From Myxococcota bacterium (lineage in GTDB: Bacteria > Myxococcota_A > UBA796), in assembly GCA_029251165.1 (NCBI GenBank), contig JAQXDW010000015.1, forward strand, positions 1 to 64,000: a DNA stretch of 64,000 nt. The letters run 5' to 3'. The notes beneath the pieces were generated by a model. It made no database searches, had not been told where the DNA came from, and saw only the letters and a program-made list of their open reading frames with translations. The translations under genes were made by a program, and so were the position numbers. This document shows positions 42,795-52,418 of this stretch, piece after piece; the first letter of the stretch is position 1, and each line of letters starts with the position of its first letter.

Positions 42795-44399
42795 CTACAC
42801 CTGCTGAAGCTGAAGGGCTGCGGTTGGGAATGGAAGCCTGAGGGTCCAGGTTGTTCCCTGCTTGGCTTCCGTCTCAAGCGCGATGGTGCCCTCGAAGCGC
42901 TCGCGAACGATCTGGTGGACAATGTGCATGCCCAGTCCTGATCCGCCCTCGCTGCGGCGGGTGGTGAAGAAGGGCTCAAACACCCGAGCCACCACTTCTG
43001 GGGGCATACCGCACCCGTTGTCTCGAAGTGTGATGCACAGGACATCCTCCCCAACACAGCACTCGAGCTTAAGCACGGGCGGATCGCTCTGACTCCGCTC
43101 GTCTGGAAACGCGTGCGTCAGGGCATTGACGACCAGGTTGGTGAGCACCTGCTCCAGCTCACCCGCCGCCAGGACCGCAGCGCCATCCTGCACGATCGTC
43201 GTCTCCAGGCGCACGCCTTTGTGTCGCATCAGCGGCGAGAGGCTGAGCATGACCTGCTCGAGCCAGGTGCTCATGGTCACCGAGCGGCTGTCGCTCTGCG
43301 CACGATCCACCGCGACCTGCTTGAAGGCCTGGATGAGCTGAGATGCCTTTCCGAGGTTGACGATCATCAGCTCCAGCGCCTCCGAGCCATCCACCATGGT
43401 CTCCGTCAGACGGAGGGGAGTCACCGGACCATCCTGAATCTCTTCTTGAAGTCTCTGAAACGTGTCGTGACAGAACGTCCCGGCGGTGAAGGCAACCCCG
43501 AGAGGGGTATTGACTTCATGGGCGACGCCAGCAACCAGGCTGCCCAGCGCAGCCATCCGCTCTTGTCGGATCAGCTCGGTCTGGGTCTGCTGGATGGTCT
43601 CAAGGTTGGCCTCGAGCTTCAGCGTGTGTGTCTCCAGCTGAGCCCGAGCCTCAAGCAGACGCGAGGCCATCTGGTTCATCTCATCGGCAACAGTGGAGAA
43701 CTCATCAGAGCCGGCAATGTCAAGCCGACGCTGAAGGTCGCCGCGCGCGAAGGCTGCAGCGCCCTCTTTCAGCACCGTAATCCCGGCGCTCAGGCGCCCC
43801 AGTACGCCGAAGATGAGCAGTCCACAGATGGTGGATGCCACGATGATCCCGCCCCAGAGGGCGTAGCTACCATTCTTAGAGGTGCGAATATAGTACTGCT
43901 GAGCCTCGTGGATTCGGAGACGTTGCTGCTTCTGCACAGTGGGCAGCTCTGTATTTAGGAGAGACTGTGCCTGCTGCTGAGACTGCACCTGATGCTGAAT
44001 GGCGCTGACATAGTCGTGCTCCAGGTCATACACCAGAGCCGACCAGACCGTAAGCAACTCCGACACCATCGCGTTGAACTCGGAGAAGTATTCTTCACTG
44101 AGCGCCGGCGCCGAGCTCTTTATCTCACAATCAGACAAGCTTTGGTTCAAGCTCTTTTTTAGCTCAAGCTGAAGCACCAAGTCTGGAGACAGGTTCGCGC
44201 TCAGCAGCGCCATCTGGCGGTTGATGTCGTGTACGCAGCCCTCCAGCTCGTAGAGGGCGGTGTTGGAGTCAAGCTCGATAGAGAACTGATTCAGGCTGAG
44301 CATTCGGTACTGGTTGACCAGTCCATTGAGGAACAGCACAAACAAGAAGGTGAATACCGTTGCAACTGTGACCAGTCGAAGACGACTATGAAGAGTCAA
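42795..44399 (-). CDS. sensor histidine kinase with periplasmic helical domain and HAMP
   Basis: A 534-residue protein starting at TTG 44399, 9 bp after the binding-protein stop. TM1 is at about 9-27 (VATVFTFLFVLFLNGLVNQY), a periplasmic four-helix-type domain spans to about 175, TM2 is at about 180-202, then HAMP and a coiled coil. The phospho-accepting His is near residue 293 in GVAHEVNTPLGVAF. ATP-binding boxes are LEQVLTNLVVNALTHAF (N box), DNGCGMPPEVVARVFEPFFT (G1/F) and GGSGLGMHIVHQIV (G2). Its partner is probably the hybrid kinase encoded in the same operon. Confidence 0.93.
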   Translation of the reverse strand: MTLHSRLRLVTVATVFTFLFVLFLNGLVNQYRMLSLNQFSIELDSNTALYELEGCVHDINRQMALLSANLSPDLVLQLELKKSLNQSLSDCEIKSSAPALSEEYFSEFNAMVSELLTVWSALVYDLEHDYVSAIQHQVQSQQQAQSLLNTELPTVQKQQRLRIHEAQQYYIRTSKNGSYALWGGIIVASTICGLLIFGVLGRLSAGITVLKEGAAAFARGDLQRRLDIAGSDEFSTVADEMNQMASRLLEARAQLETHTLKLEANLETIQQTQTELIRQERMAALGSLVAGVAHEVNTPLGVAFTAGTFCHDTFQRLQEEIQDGPVTPLRLTETMVDGSEALELMIVNLGKASQLIQAFKQVAVDRAQSDSRSVTMSTWLEQVMLSLSPLMRHKGVRLETTIVQDGAAVLAAGELEQVLTNLVVNALTHAFPDERSQSDPPVLKLECCVGEDVLCITLRDNGCGMPPEVVARVFEPFFTTRRSEGGSGLGMHIVHQIVRERFEGTIALETEAKQGTTWTLRLPFPTAALQLQQV

Positions 44400-44408
44400 T
44401 GGCTGAGC

Positions 44409-44930
44409 CTACAGGTCAGTATTGTAACGTGTGCGGCCTGGCGTGTTGGTCACGTTAAGGACCTGAACACCGCTCGTTGGTCGACCATCCACAAGGCTGA
44501 TGGCCCCAGGCAGTGCCGCTACGAGCGCCATCGCAGTCTCGATATCAGGGACGATGTGGGGTGCGCTCAGGGCACGCCCTCGAAAGACCATGCCGACCCA
44601 ATACTGGGTGTAGTGCATCTCGGACATCTCAGTCACATCTTCGAGCCAGACCTGCCGAGCGGTGCTGTCTGGACGTCCGTTAATGACCAGCTGGATCTGC
44701 TCTCCGCCAGACCAGTAGCGATTCTTGCCCAGGAGGATGGCGCGAAGCTCATCAAAATCAATGACATCCAGGTCAACCTCCGGGTGCACGATCACATACA
44801 CTGAGGACGACTCTGAGTAGAGCGCTGGTACCCCATCAGCAACGGCTGATGATGGATAAGACAAGAAGAGCACCGACACAACGACGGCATAGAAGATGAC
44901 CAGTGTACGGATCAGCGTTGAGACTACCAT
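44409..44930 (-). CDS. PstS-like periplasmic substrate-binding protein
   Basis: A 173-residue protein with a signal peptide or N-terminal helix (TLVIFYAVVVSVLFLS...AVADG). The mature sequence matches short PBP-like phosphate-binding proteins: SVYVIVHPEVDLDVIDFDEL, RAILLGKNRYWSGGEQIQLV, YTQYWVGMVFRGRALSAP and MALVAALPGAISLVDG. The ATG overlaps the porin stop by seven bases. No transporter genes accompany it, so a sensory role, presenting ligand to the downstream kinase, is likelier than uptake. Confidence 0.85.
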   Translation of the reverse strand: MVVSTLIRTLVIFYAVVVSVLFLSYPSSAVADGVPALYSESSSVYVIVHPEVDLDVIDFDELRAILLGKNRYWSGGEQIQLVINGRPDSTARQVWLEDVTEMSEMHYTQYWVGMVFRGRALSAPHIVPDIETAMALVAALPGAISLVDGRPTSGVQVLNVTNTPGRTRYNTDL

Positions 44931-46171
44931 GCTGCACTCAACTGAACGTTCGCGTCCATCGCCGACTCTGGTTGCTCTATGAAGTTCCAGTTGGTGTCGA
45001 ATTTGAGAGAGATCGAGCGGTTCAGATCAATCCGAATTCCGCCGAGCAGACCTGTAAAGTCCGAAGAGTTCTGTAGGTTTGGATCGCTTTGATGGACCTT
45101 TACATACTCGAACCTCGAGTATGGCTTCAGACGCTCTCCCAATGACTGCAAACGCCACGCGAACTGCGCGTAGCCCGCAAACGAGTTGTGGGTCTCGTAG
45201 TCGTCTCCTCCATGGTGGGCATTGCTACCCATTTCATGAGAGACGAAGACCCCTTCTACGATCAGCTCAGGACGATCGGAGGTGTACGCTATGTGCGATG
45301 CGAGGACGCGAGTAGTGTTCGTTTCATGATCGAGCATACCGAGCTCGAGGAGGCCACTCACGCCGATGCGCAAGTAGGGAAAGGCGGGAGGCTCCAAGGC
45401 AAGCAGTGCGTTCAGGGTCGCTGCTGACGGGTCCTCAGACATGTCAGCACTCTCCATCGTGTCCATCTCCATCGTGCTTGATTCTTCATGCGAGTGATGG
45501 TCATCACCTCCACCTGAGAGGGCGACATTATATCGAATCCCAAGTGGCCGTAGTGCAGGAAGATTGCCAGAGATGAAGACGCCGATGGCATGGTTGGGAA
45601 TGAAGGAATTCTCATAGTCCAGCATCCGCGGCCGTCTGGCCGTAGTCTGTAGCCAGAGCCCGTGGTGAGCAGTGGTATTCCACCATGTAAGCGGAAGGTG
45701 ATATCGCCCTGCCGAGATCCTTAAGGCGTCGTTCTTTTCCCAGTGAAAGATGAGCCGCTGGACCGCTGCCATGGGCTCTGGGGTGCTGTCGAGAGTGACC
45801 TCAGTGAGTGCAGAGAAGCCGCGTGTCAGGTTTGCAATTGTGTGAAAAACAAGCTGTCCAGTCTGAACTTCGTTGGTCGTGAAGTTGTCGGAGAGCAGAA
45901 GCCCGATGTCGGAAAACATCGAGACCTGGAGCTGTGGTTTCGTGAAGGTCTGACTCGTATACGCGGTCAGATCGATCTCAGGGGGCGCTGCAGAGGCTGT
46001 ATCCAGCAGCAGTGACTCCTGAAGCTCAGCAGCGGCCTCAGCTGGCTCGGAATCCTGGGGCTCGGAATCCTGGAGCTCGGAATCCGTGTTTTCCTGTGTC
46101 CAGGCTCGGGATGACAGACCAAGAGCAGTGGCCATGAACAGTATGTGTCGCATTTGTATACAAAGCTTCAT
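44924..46171 (-). CDS. outer-membrane beta-barrel porin-like protein
   Basis: A 415-residue protein with a signal peptide (MRHILFMATALGLSSRAWTQ region). The ATG 46171 overlaps the hybrid-kinase stop (ATGA), which favours that start over the internal ATG 46153. An acidic linker follows, then amphipathic strands of a barrel (LQVSMFSDIGLLLSDNF; ALRISAGRYHLPLTWW; GLWLQTTARRPRMLDYENSF; LKPYSRFEYVKVHQ), ending in an aromatic residue (LSAAW), the outer-membrane assembly signal. A His/Met/Glu-rich loop (DDHHSHEESSTMEMDTMES) could bind metal. Probably passes the ligand sensed by this operon. Confidence 0.85.
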   Translation of the reverse strand: MKLCIQMRHILFMATALGLSSRAWTQENTDSELQDSEPQDSEPAEAAAELQESLLLDTASAAPPEIDLTAYTSQTFTKPQLQVSMFSDIGLLLSDNFTTNEVQTGQLVFHTIANLTRGFSALTEVTLDSTPEPMAAVQRLIFHWEKNDALRISAGRYHLPLTWWNTTAHHGLWLQTTARRPRMLDYENSFIPNHAIGVFISGNLPALRPLGIRYNVALSGGGDDHHSHEESSTMEMDTMESADMSEDPSAATLNALLALEPPAFPYLRIGVSGLLELGMLDHETNTTRVLASHIAYTSDRPELIVEGVFVSHEMGSNAHHGGDDYETHNSFAGYAQFAWRLQSLGERLKPYSRFEYVKVHQSDPNLQNSSDFTGLLGGIRIDLNRSISLKFDTNWNFIEQPESAMDANVQLSAAW

Positions 46172-48243
46172 CCGCTTATCAATCCCTGTGCTGCAGGAGG
46201 ATGTTCCGGATTGAGGTTGCTACCAACTGCCGCCAGGATTTCTCTCGCAGAGAACGGCTTGTGTATGACCTCACAGAAAGCCCCAAGGCGTCCATGATGC
46301 TCTGGTGCAATGTAGCCACTGCAGAGAATGGCAGGCATGTCAGGCTGTAGCTCTCGGAAGATCCGAAGCGCCAGATCTCCGGTTGTGTGCTCAAGGACAA
46401 AGTCCAGTATGGCGAGGTCGATTCGGGTGTCGAAGTACTTCAGTGCTTCCTCGACACTGTGCGCAGGGAGGGGGTGGTAGCCTGCCCTCTTGAGAAGTCG
46501 GCACAGCAAGCGACAGACGGCGTGGGTATCGTCAACAACCAGGATTCGTCGGGGGGCTGTTGAGACGGGTTTCTCAGAGTGCTCGTCACGCACCGACTGT
46601 CGCTGGGTGATGAGCGGTATCGCAACCTCAAAACTGGACCCGACGTTGAGCGACGACGTCACAAAGATGGCCCCGCTCAGGCAATTCACAATCTGCTTTA
46701 CCGTCGCAAGCCCCAGCCCTCGGCCTGCGGGATGGGTTGTATAAAAAGGCTGAAACAATCGCTTCAGGGTCTCCTCAGTCATCCCGGATCCGTGGTCCTG
46801 AAACGAGAGCACTGCGAAGACTCCAGGCTGGGCGAGCTCGCCCACACTGGCCTGCGCGAGTTCCTTTGTGCCCAAGGTGGCCTTGAAGATACTGATTCGG
46901 ATGGTGGAGTGATCCGGGCTGACCCGGAGGGCATTGGAGAAGAAGTTCGCGATGAGCTGCTGGATCTGGCTCTCTGCAATCTCCGCCCAGAGCTGCTGTC
47001 TGGAGTCCGTGACAAACTCAATTTGGATGTGCTGCTTCCGTGCTTGAGCCGACCAGATCCGAATCGTGCGCTGAATGGCCGAGCTCAGCTCAATGGGCTT
47101 GCGAACCGCTTGTCCGCCAGCACCGTAGAGCATCAGCTGCTGAACGAGGGTCGCTGCTGCCTGCCCTGCCTCGACAATCTCACCGACGCACTGGTTCATG
47201 TCCTGGAGCGTGCTCTGACTCTCAGCATACTGAGCCGAGCCCATGATGACCGTGAGGAGGTTGTTCAGGTCATGTGCCACGCCGCTTGTGAGCATGCCGA
47301 TCTGCTCTAAGTGCTGGCTGCGCATCAGGTCACGCTCGTTGCGGATCCGTGCCTCTGTCATCTCGATGCGCTTGGTGATGTCCGTCAGGGTCAGGAGGTG
47401 CCCGCTTATCCCGCCTTGCTGTACTGGAGTGGTGTGAACCTCTAACCACTTAAGGGTGCCCTCAGCCTCAAGCTTAAGGTTGATCTTCTGAGGCAAGGTG
47501 GTGAGCGAGATGTGCAGCTGGAGAGTTTCGGAGATGTTCTCCACGGTGCAGCTGAGCAGGTCTGAGGCAATGGGATTTGCATGGAGCACCTGACCGCCCT
47601 CGACCAGAACTGTTCCCGCTGTCAGGCTCTCCGATACGGCCTGAAACAGGGTCTGCTGCTTCAGAACCTGGTGGAGCTCGTCTCGCTCCGCGAGCAGCTT
47701 CTGGCTGGTCTCTTGATTCGTCTTTGAGAGCGCCTCGATGTCTCGATAAGAGCGGATTAACCCAGTCAGAAGAGCGTGAATACGCCGAGAGCTTAGATCT
47801 TGCTTGGTCCAGTAGTCGTTAATGTCGAGCGACTCGAGGACAGACTTCTCTGGTGCCATTCCGGGCTGGCCAGTGCGGATCACAATCCGAGTGTTGCTGA
47901 GATGCGACTGAGCGCGGATCCACTTGACCAACTCGAGTCCAGAGTCATCCTGCTCCATCACCACATCGGTGATCACCACAGCGATGTCATGCGCTTTGGA
48001 GAGGACATCTCGCGCATGCGCGGCGGACAGACAGTGCTGTAGCATCAGCGGACACTCAAGCACCTTAAAACGTCGCAGGACCAACCTTGTCACCTGGAAG
48101 ACATCCGGCTCATCATCAACAATAACGACGTTCCATGTCAGCCTATCAGATGTGATTTGCTTAGTATGATCCACGATGTCTTCTTTTAAGCTGTCTTGTA
48201 TGAATACGTTGAGATGTGTGTGAGCCCGATTCGAGACCTCCAA
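46168..48243 (-). CDS. hybrid histidine kinase (REC-PAS-HisKA-HATPase-REC)
   Basis: A 691-residue cytoplasmic protein without membrane helices. The N-terminal receiver has Asp43/Asp44, phospho-acceptor Asp93 (VVITDVVMEQDD) and Lys147. A PAS-like domain covers about 195-295. HisKA has His324 in SGVAHDLNNLLTVIMGS. The HATPase domain has the N box, DHGSGMTEETLKRLFQPFYT and GRGLGLATVKQI. A C-terminal receiver (RRILVVDDTHAVCRLLCRLL, acceptor in LAILDFVLEHTTGD, Lys in VIHKPFS) ends the protein. It is the first gene of the sensory operon. The start is a weak TTG at 48243; no ATG is available nearby. Confidence 0.92.
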   Translation of the reverse strand: MEVSNRAHTHLNVFIQDSLKEDIVDHTKQITSDRLTWNVVIVDDEPDVFQVTRLVLRRFKVLECPLMLQHCLSAAHARDVLSKAHDIAVVITDVVMEQDDSGLELVKWIRAQSHLSNTRIVIRTGQPGMAPEKSVLESLDINDYWTKQDLSSRRIHALLTGLIRSYRDIEALSKTNQETSQKLLAERDELHQVLKQQTLFQAVSESLTAGTVLVEGGQVLHANPIASDLLSCTVENISETLQLHISLTTLPQKINLKLEAEGTLKWLEVHTTPVQQGGISGHLLTLTDITKRIEMTEARIRNERDLMRSQHLEQIGMLTSGVAHDLNNLLTVIMGSAQYAESQSTLQDMNQCVGEIVEAGQAAATLVQQLMLYGAGGQAVRKPIELSSAIQRTIRIWSAQARKQHIQIEFVTDSRQQLWAEIAESQIQQLIANFFSNALRVSPDHSTIRISIFKATLGTKELAQASVGELAQPGVFAVLSFQDHGSGMTEETLKRLFQPFYTTHPAGRGLGLATVKQIVNCLSGAIFVTSSLNVGSSFEVAIPLITQRQSVRDEHSEKPVSTAPRRILVVDDTHAVCRLLCRLLKRAGYHPLPAHSVEEALKYFDTRIDLAILDFVLEHTTGDLALRIFRELQPDMPAILCSGYIAPEHHGRLGAFCEVIHKPFSAREILAAVGSNLNPEHPPAAQGLISG

Positions 48244-48778
48244 GAAGAGGTACCGATAGAATTATGATGCGCTGCTGACGCTACATCCAATTGAACCGCT
48301 TGTCCATGCCTCAATATATCGACTCCCAACAGTCTACTTCGTATGATGGCAATCATGAATTTGCTGGTAGCCAGACACTTCGGACCATAACTGTGCCCGT
48401 GAGACTTTACGATAATTGACTTACTGGACAAGCGGGTCTTCGAGCATTTCACCGCCGAGTCTCACCCCTCAGATAAGCTCACGTTGGGCCTTGTCCATAT
48501 TTAGACAACTCAAGTATGTCCTTGCCAATGGAGATCGTGCCGGTGCCGCACATACGGTCAAGATCGACAAGATGTGGTCACCTCTTACAAGAGATACTGC
48601 AAGTGGGTAACTCGAATACCATTCTTTAATATTGCAAGTGAGTAACTAAAGCGATGCAGTCGCGACTGCTGGCAAGCGCGGATGTCAAGCGACTTGGAGT
48701 CCGCGAACCTTGATCATCGCGAATGGACCGTGTAGACACTACGGCTCGCCTACCCGGCTCAGACGCCAACCGTCGCGA
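48244..48778. other. AT-rich intergenic region with a direct repeat
   Basis: Promoter side of the sensory operon. A 15-bp near-repeat, tgcaagtg(g/a)gtaact, occurs at 48598-48612 and 48633-48647, spaced 35 bp. It might be a pair of regulator sites. No gene recognised. Confidence 0.45.
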
Positions 48779-50722
48779 TCAGGCTTGCTGGCGGAGGGCC
48801 TGCTCCAGGCGCTCCAGCAGCGACTCCAGCTCGACGTCCTCACCGCGATACCGTGCACGGCGATACCCCTCGATAAACGCTGATGCAGCATCACCAGCAT
48901 GCGGGCTTTCTTCACGAAGCCGAGTCAGCAGCTCGGCGTCGCTCTCGGCCGCGTTGGGCACGATCTTCTGCGTCGCCAGCAGCGCGAGGTAGCGCCGATA
49001 CAGCGGCAAGAGGGCTGGATCCGTCATCGCCACGCTGCTGCGTCGGCGGACACGATGGCGGCCACGCAGGCGCTTGCGAATCGAGACCACAGCGCCGAGC
49101 CCCATCAACGCCAGCACCGGCGGTGACAGCAGCAGCTCCAGAAGAACCTCGTCGGGATGGCTGCGCAGGCGGACGGCGAGGCGGCTCAAGAAGTCCCGGA
49201 CCGCTCGAAGCACGCCGGGCTGAGTGATGTCGAGCACTGCCTCTCGAGACGGCGTGGGGTCAAAGGCTGCCCAGCGCTCCGCCTCCGGCAGCCACACCTC
49301 CACCCAGGCGTGGGCATCGCGCTTTCGGATGGTGGTGCGGCCCGTCAAGGGGTTGCGCTCGACAGCCACGAAGCCAGCGATCATGCGTGCATCCACAGAC
49401 AGGGAGCGCAGCATCGCGGCCATCGCAGAGGCAAAGTAGACGCAGTAGGCCGACCGCTGCTCAGAGACCAGCACCACCAGCGGATGGGCATCGCCGCGCA
49501 GATCGGAGGTCAGGGAGTAGGTGTGCTGCGTCTGCAGGTGAGCCTCGATGGCGTCCGCTTTCTCCACAGCGGTCTGTGCATCGCCGACGATCTCCTCCGC
49601 CAGCGGCCGCAGCGCAGCCGCGAGGTCGTCGGGCAGCTCACGCAGCGCGAGTCCTGGCGCACCCTCCTTGGGCAAGAAGTCTGGCGTGCGCCGGGTCAGC
49701 ACGATCTGATCACCACGGAGCGCCGCCCCCTGGACCAGCCAGCCTGCCGAGAACTCCGGAGAGACACCGTCCCGAGTGATGGTGCCTGCCGGTGCCGGCA
49801 GGCTCTCGCGCAGCCCGGTGAACACCGTGAGGGTCAGCGACTGCGTGCTGGCGCTCACATCTGGAGCCGCGATAGACCTCTGGAGCTCCTCGGAGGCCTG
49901 CCACACCTCACCGTCAAAGACATCCATCACCTGCCCACGGAAGTAGGCCGGCGCGAGGCCGTCGAGCTCAACGATCACCTGATCACTGAGCGAGACCGAG
50001 GAATACGACGCCAGCGGCACCCTGGACTGCATCCCCAGGCCCGAGACGAACCCGCTGGAGTCCAGCATCGCCTCCAGCAGCGGCAGCAGCACCCCCTCGC
50101 TGGCATCCAGCGCCCAGGAGAGCCCCGCTGTTCCCAGACCAACCGTCGCCACGTAGATCCCAAAGACCACCACCCGAGTGCCCTCCAGCGCGCGGGCGTG
50201 CGAGAGCAGGAAGAGGCACAGCAGCAGCACTCCCAGGGTCACCACTCCGGGTATCAGGAACAGCCCCTGCTCTCCGAGGGCGAAGACCTTCCCTGGCACC
50301 GCCACTCCGGCTAACGTGAACAGCTCACTCGGAAAGGTCGAGGTTGCCGCCAGCGCCACCAGCAGCAGGGCCGCAGCCCAGGAAGCGGTGAGGCGGTCAG
50401 CCAGACTCCAGGCACAGGCCAGCACCAGCAGCATCCCGCTGAGCGATGAGAACACCAGCGGCGGCAGCGGGCCAGTGTAGAAGGTGAACCCGTACAGGGA
50501 TTCGACAGTCCTTGCTGCGGCTCCCAGCCCCCCCAGCAGCAGCGCTGCGTAGCGGTGAATGGTCGGCCGCCAGCCCCACAGCTTCAGCCCTGCGATCACA
50601 ACGACGACCGGACCGATCAGCCACAGCCAGCCTGTCCAGAACCCATGCAGCAGCAGCAGCAGCAGCACGGGGATCGTGCGGGCGAGCGACAGGCCAGCGG
50701 CCAGCAGGCGTGCTCGGGTCAT
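48779..50722 (-). CDS. TgpA-like membrane transglutaminase
   Basis: A 647-residue protein. Residues 1-215 hold about seven membrane helices. A periplasmic region follows with a transglutaminase-like papain fold: Cys427 in SAYCVYFASAMAAMLRSL, His471 in RDAHAWVEVW, Asp488 in WAAFDPTP. Another helix near 545-560 (LLLSPPVLALMGLGAVV) precedes a cytoplasmic DUF4129-like tail. This is the TgpA/DUF3488 arrangement. TgpA proteins usually sit with MoxR and DUF58 genes, as here. The ATG overlaps the stop of the MBL gene. Confidence 0.93.
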   Translation of the reverse strand: MTRARLLAAGLSLARTIPVLLLLLLHGFWTGWLWLIGPVVVVIAGLKLWGWRPTIHRYAALLLGGLGAAARTVESLYGFTFYTGPLPPLVFSSLSGMLLVLACAWSLADRLTASWAAALLLVALAATSTFPSELFTLAGVAVPGKVFALGEQGLFLIPGVVTLGVLLLCLFLLSHARALEGTRVVVFGIYVATVGLGTAGLSWALDASEGVLLPLLEAMLDSSGFVSGLGMQSRVPLASYSSVSLSDQVIVELDGLAPAYFRGQVMDVFDGEVWQASEELQRSIAAPDVSASTQSLTLTVFTGLRESLPAPAGTITRDGVSPEFSAGWLVQGAALRGDQIVLTRRTPDFLPKEGAPGLALRELPDDLAAALRPLAEEIVGDAQTAVEKADAIEAHLQTQHTYSLTSDLRGDAHPLVVLVSEQRSAYCVYFASAMAAMLRSLSVDARMIAGFVAVERNPLTGRTTIRKRDAHAWVEVWLPEAERWAAFDPTPSREAVLDITQPGVLRAVRDFLSRLAVRLRSHPDEVLLELLLSPPVLALMGLGAVVSIRKRLRGRHRVRRRSSVAMTDPALLPLYRRYLALLATQKIVPNAAESDAELLTRLREESPHAGDAASAFIEGYRRARYRGEDVELESLLERLEQALRQQA

Positions 50723-51705
50723 GGATCGGGGAAGAGGTGACGGCTGTCCCAGGCTGGGAAGCGATACTCAGACCGGGGGTCTTCCTCAAACCATCGCTGC
50801 AGCTGCGGGAGGTTGACCTTGGTGATCTCTCGGGGGCTGCGATCCTTGCCGCGAAAGAACCGCTCCCAGTGGCAGAAGATCACCGTGGCAGGCTGAAGGA
50901 AGTCAATGATGGAGTCTCGACCTCGGGCCTCGATGTTGGCGCAGTCCATCGCCAGCAAGGCAACATCCACAGGTCGCTCGGCGAGGATCTCCGCCGGGAA
51001 GAACCCGTCGGGGTAGCCACGGCTGGAGGTCTCGACGTAGACGCGGTGCACGATCTCCGTGCCGTCGAGGAAGTCCACCAGGAACGCGAAGGTCTCCCCT
51101 TCCTGATAGTGCGCTGCGCGCGTCGGCTCGGTGGCCCGATCCTCGGTCAGCCGATCGGTCCAGAGGTGGATGAAGGCGTAGTTGTTGGGGTGACCCGAGG
51201 CGATCGGCAGCACCCGGATCCGGCCGCCAGCGGACACCTGCCACTGCCCTGCGCGCTCGGGGGTGGCGGCGGTCTCGTTGACCGGATGGAAGGTCAGCGG
51301 GAGCGCCAGCGGAGCGAGCGTGTGCGCCAGGGTCCGGCTGCCGAGCACATCGGCGCCCGGCTGTAGAGCGGGAGCGATGTAGGGCAGATCGAGCATGTGA
51401 TCGTAGTGGCTGTGGCCGACCAGCACCGCCTGCACGGCCCCGAGCTGGTCGAGGTAGGGATCAACCTGGGCCGGATCGGAGGCGATCTCACCGAAGGTCA
51501 CATCGGCAAACGACAGGTGCGAGAAGAACGGATCGGTCAGCACCGCCTGACCACGCCACTCCAGCAGGAAGCAGCCCACCGAGAAGTAGGTGATCACCAG
51601 CCCGTCTCCAGCGCCCGCTCCGGTGGAGAACGGAAACCGCCGCAGCCGACCGCCGCAGCCGGTCAGCAGCGCCGCGCCGCTCAAGAGGAGATCGCGCCGC
51701 CTCAT
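50719..51705 (-). CDS. exported MBL-fold lipoprotein
   Basis: A 328-residue protein starting MRRRDLLLSGAALLTGC. It has a twin-arginine-like RRRDLL start and a lipobox (LLTGC, Cys17), so it is probably exported folded with its metal. MBL motifs are ITYFSVGCFLLEWRGQAVLT, GHSHYDHMLDLP (HxHxDH), ASGHPNNYAF, LLAMDCAN (bridging Asp) and TVIFCHWERFF (last His). UlaG/NAPE-PLD-like order, substrate unknown. Coupled by four-base overlaps on both sides within the DUF58-TgpA operon, an unusual member of that module. Confidence 0.85.
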   Translation of the reverse strand: MRRRDLLLSGAALLTGCGGRLRRFPFSTGAGAGDGLVITYFSVGCFLLEWRGQAVLTDPFFSHLSFADVTFGEIASDPAQVDPYLDQLGAVQAVLVGHSHYDHMLDLPYIAPALQPGADVLGSRTLAHTLAPLALPLTFHPVNETAATPERAGQWQVSAGGRIRVLPIASGHPNNYAFIHLWTDRLTEDRATEPTRAAHYQEGETFAFLVDFLDGTEIVHRVYVETSSRGYPDGFFPAEILAERPVDVALLAMDCANIEARGRDSIIDFLQPATVIFCHWERFFRGKDRSPREITKVNLPQLQRWFEEDPRSEYRFPAWDSRHLFPDP

Positions 51706-52418
51706 GGCACCGGACAGATGACGTCGATGGCGGTGGTGTAGCCAGCACGGATGGGAACCGGGATGCTGCCATCTTCCGCCATCTGCCAGGAGAACGAGTG
51801 CTCGACACAGGGGCCTGCGGGCGCGGTCAGGACGAGGTCGTAGGTGCCCTCGGGGAGGTTGATCGCTCCGCCCTGCCCCAGCGCACCAGTGGCGGTGGCT
51901 CCGTCATCGGCCAGGCCGAGTCCGTTGGCATAGAACAGCAGCGCATCCGTCGACAGGCGTGCCGAGACCCCCTCGACCGGGGGGGTGTCCTCCCCGTCGA
52001 TGTTCAGCCCCTCCCAGGCAATGAACAGCAGGTGCCCCCGGTCGTCCTGCAGGCTCGCCCCGAGCCGCTCGGCGTTGCTCTCCATGACCCAGGGCGGCAC
52101 CGCGGTCTTGTACCAGTCGTACCAGTCCATCGAGGTGTGCTGGGGGTAGAGCACCGGTACATACTCTTCGTGGCTGGCGGTGAACAAGACATTGGACTCC
52201 AGCGGCAGGCCGGGGATCTGCCAGCCGCCGTCGGCATCGGAGGTCACACAGTCGATGCCGTCGAGCTCTATCGGGCAGGTGCGCACCCCCGCGACCCGCC
52301 CTCCGAGCAGGGTGCGGTAGACCCCAGAGAAGCACGCGGTCTCGGTGTCGTTCTCACAGTCCGGTGGGAGCGGATCAGCACAGGCCAAGAGCATCAGCAG
52401 CATCATTCCTCGTATCAC
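51702..52418 (-). CDS. lipoprotein with carboxypeptidase-regulatory-like segment
   Basis: A 238-residue protein with signal MIRGMMLLMLLAC (Cys13). The mature part has a beta-sandwich start (LLGGRVAGVRTCPIELDGID, SDADGGWQIPGLPLESNVLF), a Trp/Tyr-rich middle (TSMDWYDWYKTAVPPWVMES), and the end INLPEGTYDLVLTAPAGPC typical of PEGA or prealbumin-like folds. Several Cys may form disulfides. It is coupled by four-base overlaps to the DUF58 and MBL genes, so it serves the same process. Function unknown. Confidence 0.8.
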   Translation of the reverse strand: MIRGMMLLMLLACADPLPPDCENDTETACFSGVYRTLLGGRVAGVRTCPIELDGIDCVTSDADGGWQIPGLPLESNVLFTASHEEYVPVLYPQHTSMDWYDWYKTAVPPWVMESNAERLGASLQDDRGHLLFIAWEGLNIDGEDTPPVEGVSARLSTDALLFYANGLGLADDGATATGALGQGGAINLPEGTYDLVLTAPAGPCVEHSFSWQMAEDGSIPVPIRAGYTTAIDVICPVP

